DNA of 64,000 bases, taken from positions 186,001-250,000 of the forward strand of contig NZ_JAVFJJ010000003.1 in NCBI RefSeq assembly GCF_030908245.1. The letters run 5' to 3'. The notes under the pieces are model-generated. The model was not told where the DNA came from. It saw only the letters and a list, made by a program, of their open reading frames with translations, and ran no database searches. The translations under genes were made by a program, and so were the position numbers. Shown in pieces: positions 33,313 through 44,305 of the stretch. This stretch comes from Sinomonas sp. ASV322 (GTDB lineage: Bacteria > Actinomycetota > Actinomycetes > Actinomycetales > Micrococcaceae). Each line of letters opens with the position of its first letter. Position 1 is the first letter of the stretch.

Positions 33313-36300
33313 ATGGACGGACGTACGCCCGAGGCCGAGGACGCCTACCGCGAGGGATTCGACGCGGGTCGCCTTGCCGGCTATCGCGAGGGCCATCGAG
33401 CTGGCTACTTCGACGGCCACCGGGCCGGCTGGGAGCAGGGCGTCCACGACTCCGGTCCAAGAAGGGGAGGGCCCGCGGGCGCTGCGACGGTCCCCCCGCC
33501 AGCGGCGCTCTCGGGCGCGTCTGGAGCGGTGTCGGCTGCCGTTGCCGGAGCTGCACTGGCTGGCCGGCCCGCTCAAGCCCCGGGGCCTATCCCCGAGCAG
33601 GTGCCTACGGACGGCTCTCCCGCTGTGGCACCGGCCGTGTTCGGCCCTGGGTCGACAGCCCCACGGCCCGTGCAGGGGAGCGTTCCCGCGGGCCCGCCCG
33701 TCTTCCGTTCGGCGTCGATGCGCGCTTCCGCGGCGGAGGAGGACCGCCGTCGCCGGCGCCGCGGCGTCCAGAACGCGAACCTCGCGCTCTACGCCGCATC
33801 ACTGCTGATCGTTGCCGCCGCTGCCCTGTTCCTTGCGAGCGCCACGGCGGCGCCGGTGCGCCTTGCCGGGCTTGGCGCACTCACGGCCCTCTTCTATGGC
33901 GCCGGACTCGCCGTCCATGCGCGTGTTCCGCGACTGCGTCCCGCAGCTGTCGCGTTCACGGGAACGGGGCTCGCCCTTGTCCCCGTCGTCGGGCTCGCGG
34001 TCGACGTCATCCTTGTGCACAGCCCCGCCATGACGTGGCTCGTGACCAGCGTGGCGGGTTTCGCCGCGTTCGCCGTTGCTGCCGTCCGTCTCGCGAGTCG
34101 CGTGCTCGTCTACCTTTCGCTCACGTTTGTCTTCTCCGCGGCATGGTCCGGTGCATCGGTTCTGAGCGGCGCTTTGGCCGCTGACTTCGCCGCGGTGCTT
34201 GCGGTGGCAGTCGTCCTCGGGCTCGCGACGGTTCTCCGCCCCCGCTGGATTCCGCCCATCATGCTGCGTTCCGTCGTACGCCTGCATCCGTTCATCGCCC
34301 CCGCGACGTTCTGCGCTGCCACGCTGGCCGCAGCGAATCTCGAACGGTGGCAGTACCCTGGACTCGTCGCCGCCATGTCTGGCTACTTCGTGGTCGCGGC
34401 TGTGATTCGCGGTCCCCGCTTCGTGCGGCGGGGATCGTGGTGGGCGGCGAGGACGACGGCGATCGTCGCCGCCGGCACAGGGTTCGCCCAGGCCGCGGAT
34501 GCTGGGTTCCTCGGGCCCGACGCTCGTGCCTTCGAAGCGGGGGCCCTCGCCGCGAGCGCGATGTCGGCCGTTCTGATCGTCGCGGCCGGTCTTGTGGAGC
34601 GACGCCTCGTCGCGGCGCTCCGCGTCTCTCCGCGGGCCGTCGTCGCCGAACAGCTCATGGCCTCCGGGGTGCAGCTCGTCATCGCAATCTTCGTGATGGC
34701 GGAGGAGACACTTCGCGGATCCGGTGCTGCGGGTGCGGCGTTCGCCGCGACGGTCCTGCTGGTGCTCTCCGCCCAGTTCATCGCGTGGTGGCACGGCCGT
34801 GCTGGAGAGTTCGCCGCGATCGCCGCCTTCGCGTTCGCGGTGGTCGCGCGGGGCACCGAAACGCCTGCCCATTATGCCGTCCTCACCGGGTGGGGGATGC
34901 TGTTTTGGCTCATGCGTGCTGGATGGTCCGATCCGCGGTCCGCGGCCCGTTCGTCGTGGAGGCCTGCCCAGCTCCTCGCGGCGGCGAGGTTGGCGTCGAT
35001 CGTCGCGGTGCCCGCCGTCGTCGACGTCGTCCTCCCTTCCGCGATGCCGACGGGGGAGCGGTCGGCTGTGATCTCCGGCGCCGTCGCGGGGACGGCCGCA
35101 CTTCAGCTCATCGGGAGCGCGGTTGCCGGTTTGCGTGGCCGCACAGAGTTCGCGCGAACCGCGGTGGTATCCGCCCTGGCGTCCGTGTGCGCGGTGGCGA
35201 ATCTCGTGCTGGGCCTCCACCCGGGGCGCTGGGCCGACGCCGTGGATGCCGTCGTCGTCGTGCTCGCGTGCCTCGCGGGCGCGGCCCTCTCGGCGGGCCT
35301 CTTCCCCACCCGCGAGCTGCGCGCAGCCTCGGCGCGCATCCAGCCGGGAGTCGGGGAGATCGCGGCGCCGCTGCTCCTCGCGGCGGTCGCCGGCGGCGCG
35401 CTGGTGACCGGCCGATGGGCCGCCGGAGACACCGTCCTCGGCGTGCTGGCCGGGGTGCTCGCTGCGTGTGCCTTCCGGTCTGCGCCGCGCATGCGGCGCT
35501 GGGTGTATGCGTGGGGCGCGCGGGCCGCCGCGACGCTGCTCGCCCTCACCCTGTTCCACACGGTCGAGCGGGACGGCTGGGTCCTTGTCGTGTTCGGGGA
35601 GTCCCTGACCGCATGGCACGTCCTCGCCGCCGTGCTCCTCGCCCAGCTCGCCGTCCCGCTCGTGGCCGAGCACCGAGGCCTCCGCCGTCGTTCGCCCTTT
35701 CCGTGGAACCTCGCGGACGCGTCGGCTCTGCTCTCCCTCGCCGCCGCGGCGCTTGCCGCCCTGCGCCTCGCGGTTGCCGGCACGCCCGGCCCGGCGACCG
35801 CGACGCTCGTGGTGGCGTTGGCCGCGGGAACCGCTCTCGTGGGGATCGTGCTGACGCGACGCCCCGCGTCGATGGCCTCGGCGCCTTTCGGACTGGCCGC
35901 GGGGACCGTTCTTTCCGTCGGGAGCGTCCGGACCCTCGAGGTCCTCGCCGGGCTCTTCGCCGTCTACTCCGCCGTGATGGTCTACCTCGCCGCGGGCCGC
36001 ACGGCGAAGGGAGCCCATCTCGTTGCCGCGCGGGCCCTTCCGCTTGTCCTCGCCGTTCTCGTCGCGCACGACGCGACCGCCTCGCCGACTGTCGTGAGCC
36101 TGGTCCTCGCGTTCGGACTCGCCGCCCAGCACGGGGTGCGGAGGCTCCTGAAACGAACGACGTCGGGACTTCCGTTCATCGAGGCCGCGTACTGGAGCGG
36201 ACTGGTCGCCCAGCTTGCTCTTCCGATCGCCTACGCCGTCACCGCGCGCGGCGAGGCTGGCGGCGGGCGATGGGTGCTCATCGTCGAGTCCCTTCTCGCA

Positions 36301-37524
36301 CTCGTGAGCGTCCTCGCGACCGTCCGGGAGCGTCCCCGCGCTGGATTCGTCGGAGTCGGTGCGGCCCTTCTCGTGCTCGTGTGGCTCGGACCCGCCGCGG
36401 CCTTCCCCACGGGCCAGCTTCTCGCGGCGCCCGTGCTGAGCGGGACCGGTCTCGCGCTCGTTCTTGCGGTCGGTGGCGCCGCCCACGCCGTCGGCATGCT
36501 GCGGTGGGAGCGGCGCAAGGCGGGGCTTCCTTGGCCGTGGACGGCCGGGGCCGCGGCGTTCGCACTGGTTTCGGCGGCCGCGGGCCTCGCTGAGGCGCCG
36601 TGGGTCCTGGGGGTTGGGCTTGCGTCCTGCTCGCTGGTGCTCCTCGTCGCAAGCTGGACGTGGGTGCGCGCACCCGGAGTCACCTACGCGACGTTTCCCC
36701 TGGGACTCCTCGCAGCGGTCGGGGCGGGCATCTGGATCGGGCGCAGCGTCTTCGCGGACCAGGCGGCCCCGTGGGACGGCCTCATGCCGGTGCTCGTGGG
36801 CGGTGCCATCCCCGCAGGCATCGGGATCGCTCTGCGCTGGGCCGTGGTGTGGGCTCGCGAGGACGCGGCCCGTCTGGGCCCGCTCGTCGCGCTCGCGTCG
36901 GACCCCGTGCGTCGCGGGGCCCTCGCCGTGACGGGTGTCCTCATCCTCGCCGCAGCGGCCCGCATCGCGTGGGAGCCGCCCGCCGTCGTCGTGCTTCCCG
37001 GGCTCGCACTCGCGGTGGGTGCCGTCGTTGTGCCCGAGCTTCCCCGCTCGACGCGGCGGCTCGGGGCCGAGCTGGGCTCGGTCCTTGGCGTGGCCGCGAT
37101 CCAACGGGCGATCTTCGCGGGCGACGACACGGCGAGCTTCTTCTGGCTCGCCCAATGGTACGTGGTGCTCGGATACATTCTAGCCCTGCTGCGCTATTAC
37201 GCCCGGAGCCGGCGTCCGGGGCGGTGGTGGCTTGCCGGCGCGGCCGGAGCCGGCAGCCTCACGGCCCTGTGGATCGCGTTTGACGCGGAAAGCGACTCGG
37301 CCCAGCAGGTGTGGCTCCTCGTGGTATTCGCCGTGCTCGTCGCGGCGGGAGTCGTGACGACGGAACGCCGCTTCACGGCGTGGGGTGCCCTAGGCGTCCT
37401 CGCGTGCGTCCTCTGGGCCGCGCGCGCCTACCCGTACGTGCTTCTCGGGGTCCTAGGGCTCGCCCTCATCGGCGCAGTGGTCTGGTGGCTCGTACGCTCG
37501 CCCCGAGGCACCCTGCTACCGTAG
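33313..37524 (+). CDS. Giant polytopic membrane protein with N-terminal GX3 repeat
   Basis: 1403 aa from ATG 33313, preceded by GGGGGAGAAAGC. Residues 15-43 have glycine at every fourth position (G15 to G43, eight glycines; e.g. GYREGHRAGYFDGHRAG), a run like the deca-GX3 motif of Yae1/Lto1-type helical hairpins. A Pro/Ala-rich linker and a basic EEDRRRRRRGVQ turn lead into roughly thirty or more hydrophobic segments that fill the rest. No transport, glycosyltransferase or catalytic motif was seen. Large proteins of this type in actinobacteria (SCO7613-like) are uncharacterised; that resemblance is by architecture only. Encoded alone between tuf and a small membrane peptide. Confidence 0.75.
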   Translation: MDGRTPEAEDAYREGFDAGRLAGYREGHRAGYFDGHRAGWEQGVHDSGPRRGGPAGAATVPPPAALSGASGAVSAAVAGAALAGRPAQAPGPIPEQVPTDGSPAVAPAVFGPGSTAPRPVQGSVPAGPPVFRSASMRASAAEEDRRRRRRGVQNANLALYAASLLIVAAAALFLASATAAPVRLAGLGALTALFYGAGLAVHARVPRLRPAAVAFTGTGLALVPVVGLAVDVILVHSPAMTWLVTSVAGFAAFAVAAVRLASRVLVYLSLTFVFSAAWSGASVLSGALAADFAAVLAVAVVLGLATVLRPRWIPPIMLRSVVRLHPFIAPATFCAATLAAANLERWQYPGLVAAMSGYFVVAAVIRGPRFVRRGSWWAARTTAIVAAGTGFAQAADAGFLGPDARAFEAGALAASAMSAVLIVAAGLVERRLVAALRVSPRAVVAEQLMASGVQLVIAIFVMAEETLRGSGAAGAAFAATVLLVLSAQFIAWWHGRAGEFAAIAAFAFAVVARGTETPAHYAVLTGWGMLFWLMRAGWSDPRSAARSSWRPAQLLAAARLASIVAVPAVVDVVLPSAMPTGERSAVISGAVAGTAALQLIGSAVAGLRGRTEFARTAVVSALASVCAVANLVLGLHPGRWADAVDAVVVVLACLAGAALSAGLFPTRELRAASARIQPGVGEIAAPLLLAAVAGGALVTGRWAAGDTVLGVLAGVLAACAFRSAPRMRRWVYAWGARAAATLLALTLFHTVERDGWVLVVFGESLTAWHVLAAVLLAQLAVPLVAEHRGLRRRSPFPWNLADASALLSLAAAALAALRLAVAGTPGPATATLVVALAAGTALVGIVLTRRPASMASAPFGLAAGTVLSVGSVRTLEVLAGLFAVYSAVMVYLAAGRTAKGAHLVAARALPLVLAVLVAHDATASPTVVSLVLAFGLAAQHGVRRLLKRTTSGLPFIEAAYWSGLVAQLALPIAYAVTARGEAGGGRWVLIVESLLALVSVLATVRERPRAGFVGVGAALLVLVWLGPAAAFPTGQLLAAPVLSGTGLALVLAVGGAAHAVGMLRWERRKAGLPWPWTAGAAAFALVSAAAGLAEAPWVLGVGLASCSLVLLVASWTWVRAPGVTYATFPLGLLAAVGAGIWIGRSVFADQAAPWDGLMPVLVGGAIPAGIGIALRWAVVWAREDAARLGPLVALASDPVRRGALAVTGVLILAAAARIAWEPPAVVVLPGLALAVGAVVVPELPRSTRRLGAELGSVLGVAAIQRAIFAGDDTASFFWLAQWYVVLGYILALLRYYARSRRPGRWWLAGAAGAGSLTALWIAFDAESDSAQQVWLLVVFAVLVAAGVVTTERRFTAWGALGVLACVLWAARAYPYVLLGVLGLALIGAVVWWLVRSPRGTLLP

Positions 37525-37558
37525 GAGGCCACAGCACCTCATCTCCGCGGAGGACCTC

Positions 37559-37684
37559 GTGGCCTGGATCATCGTCATCGCGCTCATCGTCGTACTCGTC
37601 GCCGGCTACTTTACGGTGCGGAAGAACTTCAAGAACGAGATCGAGCGCTTCAAGCGGATTCGTCGCGCCAACCGCGACGAATAG
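37559..37684 (+). CDS. 41-aa single-TM peptide
   Basis: Starts at GTG 37559 with GGAGG five bases upstream and ends at TAG 37684. An N-terminal membrane helix (WIIVIALIVVLVAGYFTV) is followed by a strongly basic amphipathic tail (KNFKNEIERFKRIRRANR). It lies 34 bases after the giant membrane protein on the same strand, so it may be cotranscribed and act as a small partner. The RBS and the clean topology support it; no family recognised. Confidence 0.68.
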   Translation: MAWIIVIALIVVLVAGYFTVRKNFKNEIERFKRIRRANRDE

Positions 37685-37690
37685 CCGGCG

Positions 37691-39121
37691 TCAGCGGCGC
37701 GCCGCGTTGAGCCGCCGCAGCCATTCGAAGGATGCCTTCGGCGTTCGCTCGAGCGTCTCGAAATCGACGTGCACGAGCCCGAAGCGCTGCGAATAGCCCG
37801 CGGCCCACTCGAAGTTGTCCAGGAGCGTCCACACGAACCAGCCCATGAGGCGCACGCCTTCCGCCGGTCCGCCGGGACGCACCGCGAGGAGCGCCGATTC
37901 CAGGTGCGAGGCGAGATAGCCGATGCGGAGGCCGTCGTCGATCGGGCCCTCCGCGCGGTCGGGCTCGGGGAAGCTCGCGCCGTTCTCGGTCACGACGATC
38001 GGCGGCAGCATACGACCGTAACGGCGCCGCAGCTCGGCGAGCTGGATCGCGATATGCCCGGGCGCGATCGGCCAGCCGAAGCCCGTTCGGGGGAACTCCG
38101 GGAATTCGGCGAGGTGGAACGGGACGCGCTTGAGGGTGGGCAGATGGGAGTGGTGGCCCGCCGAGGCCGCGCTGCCGGGGCCGCTGCCCGCCGCGATCCG
38201 CAGGGGGTAGTAGTAGTTGAGGCCGTAGAAGTCGAGCGGCTGGCGGATGATGCGCAGATCGCCGGGGCGGATGGCCGAAGCGAGGGGGCGGAAGTCCCGG
38301 CGCGTGAGCCAGGGTATGCGCGGGTAGCGTCCGAGCAGCACGGGGTCCGCGTAGAGCCGATTGAAGATGAGGTCGAAGACCCCCGCGTGCAGGCGGTCGA
38401 GGGGGTGGCGCGAATCGGGAAACACGGGCGCGTGCAGGTTCGTGATGCCGACGCCGCCAACGACGCCGGCCGCGCGGAGCGCCTGGGCGGCGAGCCCATG
38501 GGCCAGCAGCTGGTGGTGGACGCACGGCAGTGCCCCGAACAGGAGCTCGCGACCGGGTGCGTGGATGCCGAGCCCGTAGCCGTTGAGGGTGACGGTGACG
38601 GGTTCGTTGACGGTGACCCATTGCGAGACCCTGTCTCCGAACCGGCGTCCCGCCTCGGCCGCGTACTCGGCAAAGCGTTCCGCGGTCGCCCGGGCGAGCC
38701 AGCCGCCGTCGTGCTCTAACGGCAGGGGAGTGTCCCAATGGTAGAGCGTCACGACCGGCCGAATTCCCGCCGCCAGGAGGCGATCCAGGATGCGATCGTA
38801 GAACGCCCAGCCCTTCTCGTTCCACGGTCCGCGACCGTCCGGCTGGACGCGTGGCCACGAGATCGAGAGGCGATACGCGTCGACGCCGAGGCGCTCGACG
38901 AGGGCGAGGTCCTCCTCCATGCGGTGATAGTGGTCGGCGGCGACGGCGGGGGAGGCGCCGCCCGCGATGACGCCGGGCCGATGCGCGAACTCGTCCCAGC
39001 CGGACGGTCCGCGGCCATCGTCGTCGACCGCCCCCTCGATCTGGAACGCCGCCGTCGCGACGCCGAGCGAGAAGTCCTGTGGGAGCAGGGCTGCCAAGCG
39101 GTCGACGGCGGTGGGCGGCAT
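37691..39121 (-). CDS. Family GH1 beta-glucosidase
   Basis: 476 aa from ATG 39121 (MPPTAVDRLAALLPQDFSLG). Family 1 landmarks: FSLGVATAAFQIEGAVDDDG at the N-terminus, acid/base Glu173 in WVTVNEPVTVTLNG, nucleophile Glu379 in PPIVVTENGASFPE, and C-terminal GWFVWTLLDNFEWAAGYSQRFG. No signal peptide, so it cleaves imported beta-glucosides or related disaccharides in the cytoplasm. It converges with the 41-aa peptide gene six bases away. No sugar transporter adjoins it. Confidence 0.92.
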   Translation of the reverse strand: MPPTAVDRLAALLPQDFSLGVATAAFQIEGAVDDDGRGPSGWDEFAHRPGVIAGGASPAVAADHYHRMEEDLALVERLGVDAYRLSISWPRVQPDGRGPWNEKGWAFYDRILDRLLAAGIRPVVTLYHWDTPLPLEHDGGWLARATAERFAEYAAEAGRRFGDRVSQWVTVNEPVTVTLNGYGLGIHAPGRELLFGALPCVHHQLLAHGLAAQALRAAGVVGGVGITNLHAPVFPDSRHPLDRLHAGVFDLIFNRLYADPVLLGRYPRIPWLTRRDFRPLASAIRPGDLRIIRQPLDFYGLNYYYPLRIAAGSGPGSAASAGHHSHLPTLKRVPFHLAEFPEFPRTGFGWPIAPGHIAIQLAELRRRYGRMLPPIVVTENGASFPEPDRAEGPIDDGLRIGYLASHLESALLAVRPGGPAEGVRLMGWFVWTLLDNFEWAAGYSQRFGLVHVDFETLERTPKASFEWLRRLNAARR

Positions 39122-39551
39122 GGGCCTATCATCGCGCCGCCCGCGGCGGAGGGCCACCGTTGGAGGTTGACGATCGCGAAGGCGGGGGCGGGAGGCCGGG
39201 GCGGGGTCCGTGCCGCGAGGATGGGGCGTGCGGCGTCGATTGGTCTTCTCGATGGATCTCTGGCACACTAGATGAGTTGTTCAAGCGCTCCTTCGCGTCC
39301 CGATCCGGATAATGCCGGGTGCAGGGTCCAGGCTGGAGCCCAAATATGACCCACCTCCGCAATGAGCTACGGATACGTGCGTGCGAAAATCGCGACACGC
39401 CCGACCGCGGGGGTCGGATGGTCGGCTGGTTGAGGAACCCGGAGACTCCGGATTCAGCCAGTGCGGCCTGTGGTGGTTACGACCTTGAATGCCTCGGCAG
39501 CCACGGATAGCTGAAACCGAACAGTGCACCGACTGAATGCGAGTTGAGGAT
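39122..39551. other. Non-coding region upstream of the S10 cluster
   Basis: 430 bases without a convincing gene. It must hold the S10-operon promoter; GATAAT at 39308-39313 is a possible -10 but has no good -35 at 16-18 bases. The last ~130 bases form a leader with a stem-loop: GGCTG (39424-39428) / CAGCC (39455-39459) enclosing CCGGA-GAC-TCCGG (39439-39451). In E. coli L4 controls the S10 operon through its leader, but this structure is not recognisably the same. Confidence 0.45.
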
Positions 39552-39860
39552 ATGGCGGGACAGAAGATCCGCATCCGGCTGAAGTCGTATGACCACGAGG
39601 TCATCGATACTTCGGCCCGGAAGATCGTTGAGACGGTCACGCGCGCAGGCGCAACGGTGGTCGGCCCCGTGCCGCTGCCCACGGAGAAGAACGTGTACTG
39701 CGTGATCCGCTCTCCGCACAAGTACAAGGACAGCCGCGAGCACTTCGAGATGCGCACGCACAAGCGGCTGATCGACATCATCGACCCGACGCCCAAGGCC
39801 GTCGACTCGCTCATGCGTCTCGACCTGCCGGCCGACGTCAACATCGAGATCAAGCTCTAG
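39552..39860 (+). CDS. rpsJ: 30S ribosomal protein S10
   Basis: 102 aa from ATG 39552 ([19 protein letters not shown]) with GAGGA directly upstream; a GTG-type start 15 bases earlier is unlikely. Contains [20 protein letters not shown] and the C-terminal [19 protein letters not shown]. Assembles in the 30S head and pairs with NusB in antitermination. Leads the S10 cluster. Confidence 0.98.
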   Translation: MAGQKIRIRLKSYDHEVIDTSARKIVETVTRAGATVVGPVPLPTEKNVYCVIRSPHKYKDSREHFEMRTHKRLIDIIDPTPKAVDSLMRLDLPADVNIEIKL

Positions 39861-39881
39861 TAGGGAGGTGCTGAGAGAACT

Positions 39882-40532
39882 ATGACCGCAACCCGCAACG
39901 TCAAGGGCCTGCTGGGCACGAAGCTCGGCATGACCCAGGTCTGGGACGAGAACAACAACGTCATCCCCGTCACTGTCGTCAAGGCTGACACGAACGTCGT
40001 GACCCAGCTCCGCAACGCTGAGACCGACGGCTACACGGCCGTTCAGATCGGCTACGGCCAGATCGATCCCCGCAAGGTCACCAAGCCGCTCGCCGGCCAC
40101 TTCGAGAAGGCTGGCGTGACCCCGCGCCGCCACGTCGTCGAGGTCCGCACCGCGGACGCCGAGACCTACTCGCTCGGCCAGGAGCTCTCCGTCGAGCAGT
40201 TCGCCGCCGGTCAGAAGATCGACGTCGTCGGCACGACCAAGGGCAAGGGCTTCGCTGGTGTCATGAAGCGCCACGGCTTCGCCGGTGTCTCCGCCTCGCA
40301 CGGTGCCCACAAGAACCACCGCAAGCCCGGTTCCATCGGTGCTTGCGCCACCCCGGGCCGCGTCTTCAAGGGGCTCCGCATGGCTGGCCGCATGGGCAAC
40401 GAGCGTCAGACGACGCTCAACCTCACGGTCCACGCCGTCGACGCCGAGAACTCGCTGCTCCTCATCAAGGGTGCCCTCCCCGGCGCCCGCGGCTCGGTCG
40501 TCCTCGTCCGCACCGCTGTGAAGGGAGCCTGA
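39882..40532 (+). CDS. rplC: 50S ribosomal protein L3
   Basis: 216 aa. N-terminal [20 protein letters not shown] and the central loop [20 protein letters not shown] and [20 protein letters not shown] that reaches toward the peptidyl-transferase centre. GGGAGG lies upstream of ATG 39882. Early 23S assembly protein; linezolid- or pleuromutilin-linked loop positions were not assessed in detail. Confidence 0.97.
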   Translation: MTATRNVKGLLGTKLGMTQVWDENNNVIPVTVVKADTNVVTQLRNAETDGYTAVQIGYGQIDPRKVTKPLAGHFEKAGVTPRRHVVEVRTADAETYSLGQELSVEQFAAGQKIDVVGTTKGKGFAGVMKRHGFAGVSASHGAHKNHRKPGSIGACATPGRVFKGLRMAGRMGNERQTTLNLTVHAVDAENSLLLIKGALPGARGSVVLVRTAVKGA

Positions 40533-40536
40533 ACTC

Positions 40537-41160
40537 ATGGCTAACGCAACTGTGAAGGTCGATCTCCCCGCCGAGATCTTCGACGTCCAGACCAACGTCC
40601 CGCTTCTGCACCAGGTCGTCGTCGCCCAGCTGGCCGCTGCACGCCAGGGCACGCACAAGGTGAAGAACCGCGGCGAGGTCGCCGGCGCCGGCCGCAAGCC
40701 GTTCAAGCAGAAGGGCACCGGCCGCGCCCGCCAGGGTTCGGTGCGCGCCCCGCACATGACCGGCGGTGGCGTTGTCCACGGCCCGACCCCGCGTGACTAC
40801 TCGCAGCGGACCCCCAAGAAGATGAAGGCCGCCGCTCTCCGTGGCGCCCTCTCGGATCGCGCCCGCAACGGCCGCATCCACGTCGTGGAGTCGCTCGCCG
40901 GTGGCGAGAAGCCGAGCACCAAGGGTGCTATGGCCATCCTGAAGTCCATCACCGACCGCAAGAACATCCTTGTCGTCCTCGAGCGCGCCGAGGAGCACGC
41001 GGCCCTCTCGGTCCGCAACCTCACCGAGGTCCACGCTCTCTACGCCGACCAGCTCAACACGTACGACGTGCTGGTCTCCGACGATGTGGTGTTCACCAAG
41101 GCGGCCTTCGACGCGTTCGTCGCCGATCGGGCGCCCAAGAACGAGGAGACCTCCAAGTGA
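40537..41160 (+). CDS. rplD: 50S ribosomal protein L4
   Basis: 207 aa, four bases after rplC. Contains the extended exit-tunnel loop with [20 protein letters not shown] and [20 protein letters not shown], the segment affected in macrolide-resistant mutants elsewhere. In gamma-proteobacteria it is the autoregulator of the S10 operon. The stop overlaps the rplW GTG (GTGA). Confidence 0.97.
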   Translation: MANATVKVDLPAEIFDVQTNVPLLHQVVVAQLAAARQGTHKVKNRGEVAGAGRKPFKQKGTGRARQGSVRAPHMTGGGVVHGPTPRDYSQRTPKKMKAAALRGALSDRARNGRIHVVESLAGGEKPSTKGAMAILKSITDRKNILVVLERAEEHAALSVRNLTEVHALYADQLNTYDVLVSDDVVFTKAAFDAFVADRAPKNEETSK

Positions 41161-41465
41161 CTGCATCGAGCTACAAGGACCCGCGCGACGTCATCATCGC
41201 TCCGGTTGTCTCCGAGAAGAGCTACGGGCTGATCGACGAGGGCCAGTACACCTTCCTGGTGGACCCGCGCTCCAACAAGTCCGAGATCAAGAACGCGGTC
41301 GAGCAGATCTTCTCGGTCAAGGTCGACTCGGTCAACACGCTCAACCGGGCGGGCAAGCGCAAGCGCACCAAGTTCGGCTGGGGGCAGCGCAAGAGCACCA
41401 AGCGTGCGATCGTCACTCTCAAGGACGGCGCCACAATCGACATCTTCGGCGGTCCGCTCGCCTGA
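41157..41465 (+). CDS. rplW: 50S ribosomal protein L23
   Basis: 102 aa from GTG 41157, overlapping the rplD stop. [20 protein letters not shown], then [20 protein letters not shown] and the [20 protein letters not shown] loop. It sits at the tunnel exit and docks trigger factor, SRP and the translocon. Normal length. Confidence 0.96.
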   Translation: MTASSYKDPRDVIIAPVVSEKSYGLIDEGQYTFLVDPRSNKSEIKNAVEQIFSVKVDSVNTLNRAGKRKRTKFGWGQRKSTKRAIVTLKDGATIDIFGGPLA

Positions 41466-41495
41466 GCGGAGACCACTTTAACGAGGAACAGGTAA

Positions 41496-42335
<840 letters not shown>

Positions 42336-42347
42336 GAGCCTGGACAC

Positions 42348-42629
42348 ATGCCACGCAGCCTGAAGAAGGGTCCTTTCGTTGACCAGCACCTCTTTGTGAA
42401 GGTCGCCCGGGAAAACGATAAGGGCACCAAGAACGTCATCAAGACCTGGTCCCGCCGCTCGATGATCATCCCCGACATGCTCGGGCACACGATCGCCGTG
42501 CACGACGGCCGGAAGCACGTCCCGGTCTTCATCACCGAGTCGATGGTCGGGCACAAGCTCGGCGAATTCGCCCCGACGCGGACTTTCCGCGGCCACGTGA
42601 AGGACGACAAGAAGGGCAAGCGCCGCTGA
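42348..42629 (+). CDS. rpsS: 30S ribosomal protein S19
   Basis: 93 aa, twelve bases after rpl[40 protein letters not shown] and [20 protein letters not shown]. It forms a head complex with S13 (encoded at 60425). RBS AGGAG lies upstream. Confidence 0.97.
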   Translation: MPRSLKKGPFVDQHLFVKVARENDKGTKNVIKTWSRRSMIIPDMLGHTIAVHDGRKHVPVFITESMVGHKLGEFAPTRTFRGHVKDDKKGKRR

Positions 42630-42686
42630 CCCTGCCTCACGGCAGAGTGAAGCAGTGCTTGTACTTCGAGAAAGAGAAGGAAAGCA

Positions 42687-43052
42687 ATGGAAGCCAAGGC
42701 AATTGCGCGCCACATCCGCGTAACGCCGATGAAGGCCCGGCGCGTCGTCAACCTTGTTCGTGGCAAGCAGGCGAATGAGGCTCTGGCGATCCTGAAGTTC
42801 GCCCAGCAGGCGGCTTCGGAGCCGGTCTACAAGGTGGTCGCGTCCGCGATGGCCAACGCGCGCGTTCTGGCCGACCGCGACGGTCTGCCCTTCGACGAGA
42901 GCGACCTCTACATCAGCGAGGCGTTCGTCGACGAGGGTCCGACCATGAAGCGGTTCCAGCCGCGTGCCCAGGGCCGCGCCTACCGCATCAAGAAGCGCAC
43001 CAGCCACATCACTGTGGTCGTGGCGACCCCGGAGAACGAGGAGGCCCGCTAA
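42687..43052 (+). CDS. rplV: 50S ribosomal protein L22
   Basis: 121 aa from ATG 42687. [35 protein letters not shown], and the tunnel beta-hairpin ending [20 protein letters not shown]. Its stop TAA is immediately followed by the rpsC ATG with no spacer. Confidence 0.97.
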   Translation: MEAKAIARHIRVTPMKARRVVNLVRGKQANEALAILKFAQQAASEPVYKVVASAMANARVLADRDGLPFDESDLYISEAFVDEGPTMKRFQPRAQGRAYRIKKRTSHITVVVATPENEEAR

Positions 43053-43886
43053 ATGGGACAGAAGGTCAACCCGCACGGGTTCCGACTCGGCATCACCACC
43101 GACCACGTCTCGCACTGGTTTGCCGACAGCAACAAGCCCGGCCAGCGCTACAAGGATTTCGTCCGCGAGGACGTCCAGATCCGCAAGCTCATGACCAACG
43201 GCATGGAGCGCGCCGGCATCGCCCGCGTCGAGATCGAGCGTACCCGTGACCGCGTCCGCGTGGACATCCACACGGCCCGCCCGGGCATCGTCATCGGCCG
43301 CCGCGGCGCCGAGGCCGACCGCATCCGCGGCGAGCTCGAGAAGCTCACCGGCAAGCAGGTCCAGCTGAACATCCTCGAGGTCAAGAACCCCGAGATCGAG
43401 GCTCAGCTCGTGGCCCAGGGCATTGCGGAGCAGCTCTCGAGCCGCGTCGCGTTCCGCCGCGCCATGAAGAAGGCCATGCAGTCGGCGCAGCGCGCCGGCG
43501 CCAAGGGCATCCGCGTGGCCTGCTCCGGCCGCCTCGGCGGCGCGGAAATGTCGCGCTCGGAGTTCTACCGCGAGGGCCGTGTGCCGCTGCACACGCTTCG
43601 CGCGAACATCGACTACGGCTTCTACGAGGCCAAGACGACGTTCGGCCGCATCGGCGTGAAGGTCTGGATCTACAAGGGCGACGTGACGTCCAAGGAGCTT
43701 GCGGCCCAGGCTGCCGCCGCTCCGTCGTCGCGCGGCCCCCGTGGTGACCGGGGCGACCGCCCGGGCCGCCCCGGTGGCGAGCGCCGTCGTCGTCCGCAGG
43801 GCGACCGCCCGGCCCAGGCTGCTGACGCGGCTGAGGCCCCGGCCGCCGAGGCTGCCTCCCCGGCAGCGGAAGGAGGAGAGGCTTAA
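43053..43886 (+). CDS. rpsC: 30S ribosomal protein S3
   Basis: 277 aa; starts on the base after the rplV stop. KH domain with [20 protein letters not shown], and C-terminal domain with [20 protein letters not shown] and [20 protein letters not shown]. The last ~55 residues are an Arg/Gly/Asp then Ala/Glu-rich extension not found in E. coli S3. Helicase-active mRNA entry protein. Confidence 0.97.
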   Translation: MGQKVNPHGFRLGITTDHVSHWFADSNKPGQRYKDFVREDVQIRKLMTNGMERAGIARVEIERTRDRVRVDIHTARPGIVIGRRGAEADRIRGELEKLTGKQVQLNILEVKNPEIEAQLVAQGIAEQLSSRVAFRRAMKKAMQSAQRAGAKGIRVACSGRLGGAEMSRSEFYREGRVPLHTLRANIDYGFYEAKTTFGRIGVKVWIYKGDVTSKELAAQAAAAPSSRGPRGDRGDRPGRPGGERRRRPQGDRPAQAADAAEAPAAEAASPAAEGGEA

Positions 43887-44303
43887 ATGCTTATTCCCCG
43901 TCGTGTGAAGCACCGCAAGCAGCACCACCCCGGCCGTTCGGGCGCTGCGACTGGCGGCACGAAGGTCAGCTTCGGCGAGTACGGCATCCAGGCCCTCTCG
44001 CCGGCGTACGTGACCAACCGCCAGATCGAGGCGGCCCGTATCGCGATGACCCGCTACATCAAGCGTGGCGGCAAGGTCTGGATCAACATCTACCCGGACC
44101 GTCCGCTCACGAAGAAGCCCGCCGAAACCCGCATGGGTTCCGGTAAGGGTTCGCCCGAGTGGTGGGTCGCCAACATCAAGCCGGGCCGGGTTCTTTTCGA
44201 GCTCGCCGGTGTGTCTGATGAGGTGGCTCGCGAGGCGCTTCGCCTCGCCATCCACAAGCTCCCGTTGAAGGCGCGCATCGTGCGTCGCGAAGGTGGTGAA
44301 TGA
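43887..44303 (+). CDS. rplP: 50S ribosomal protein L16
   Basis: 138 aa, again starting directly after the preceding stop. [60 protein letters not shown]. It lines the A-site tRNA elbow. Its stop overlaps an ATGA at 44300 that may or may not start rpmC. Confidence 0.97.
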   Translation: MLIPRRVKHRKQHHPGRSGAATGGTKVSFGEYGIQALSPAYVTNRQIEAARIAMTRYIKRGGKVWINIYPDRPLTKKPAETRMGSGKGSPEWWVANIKPGRVLFELAGVSDEVAREALRLAIHKLPLKARIVRREGGE

Positions 44304-44305
44304 GA

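Noticed and set aside
33799-37155. Leftward 1118-codon frame opposite the giant membrane protein
   Set aside because: Charged, low-complexity translation typical of antisense GC-rich shadows. The sense frame shows regular membrane segments and an RBS.
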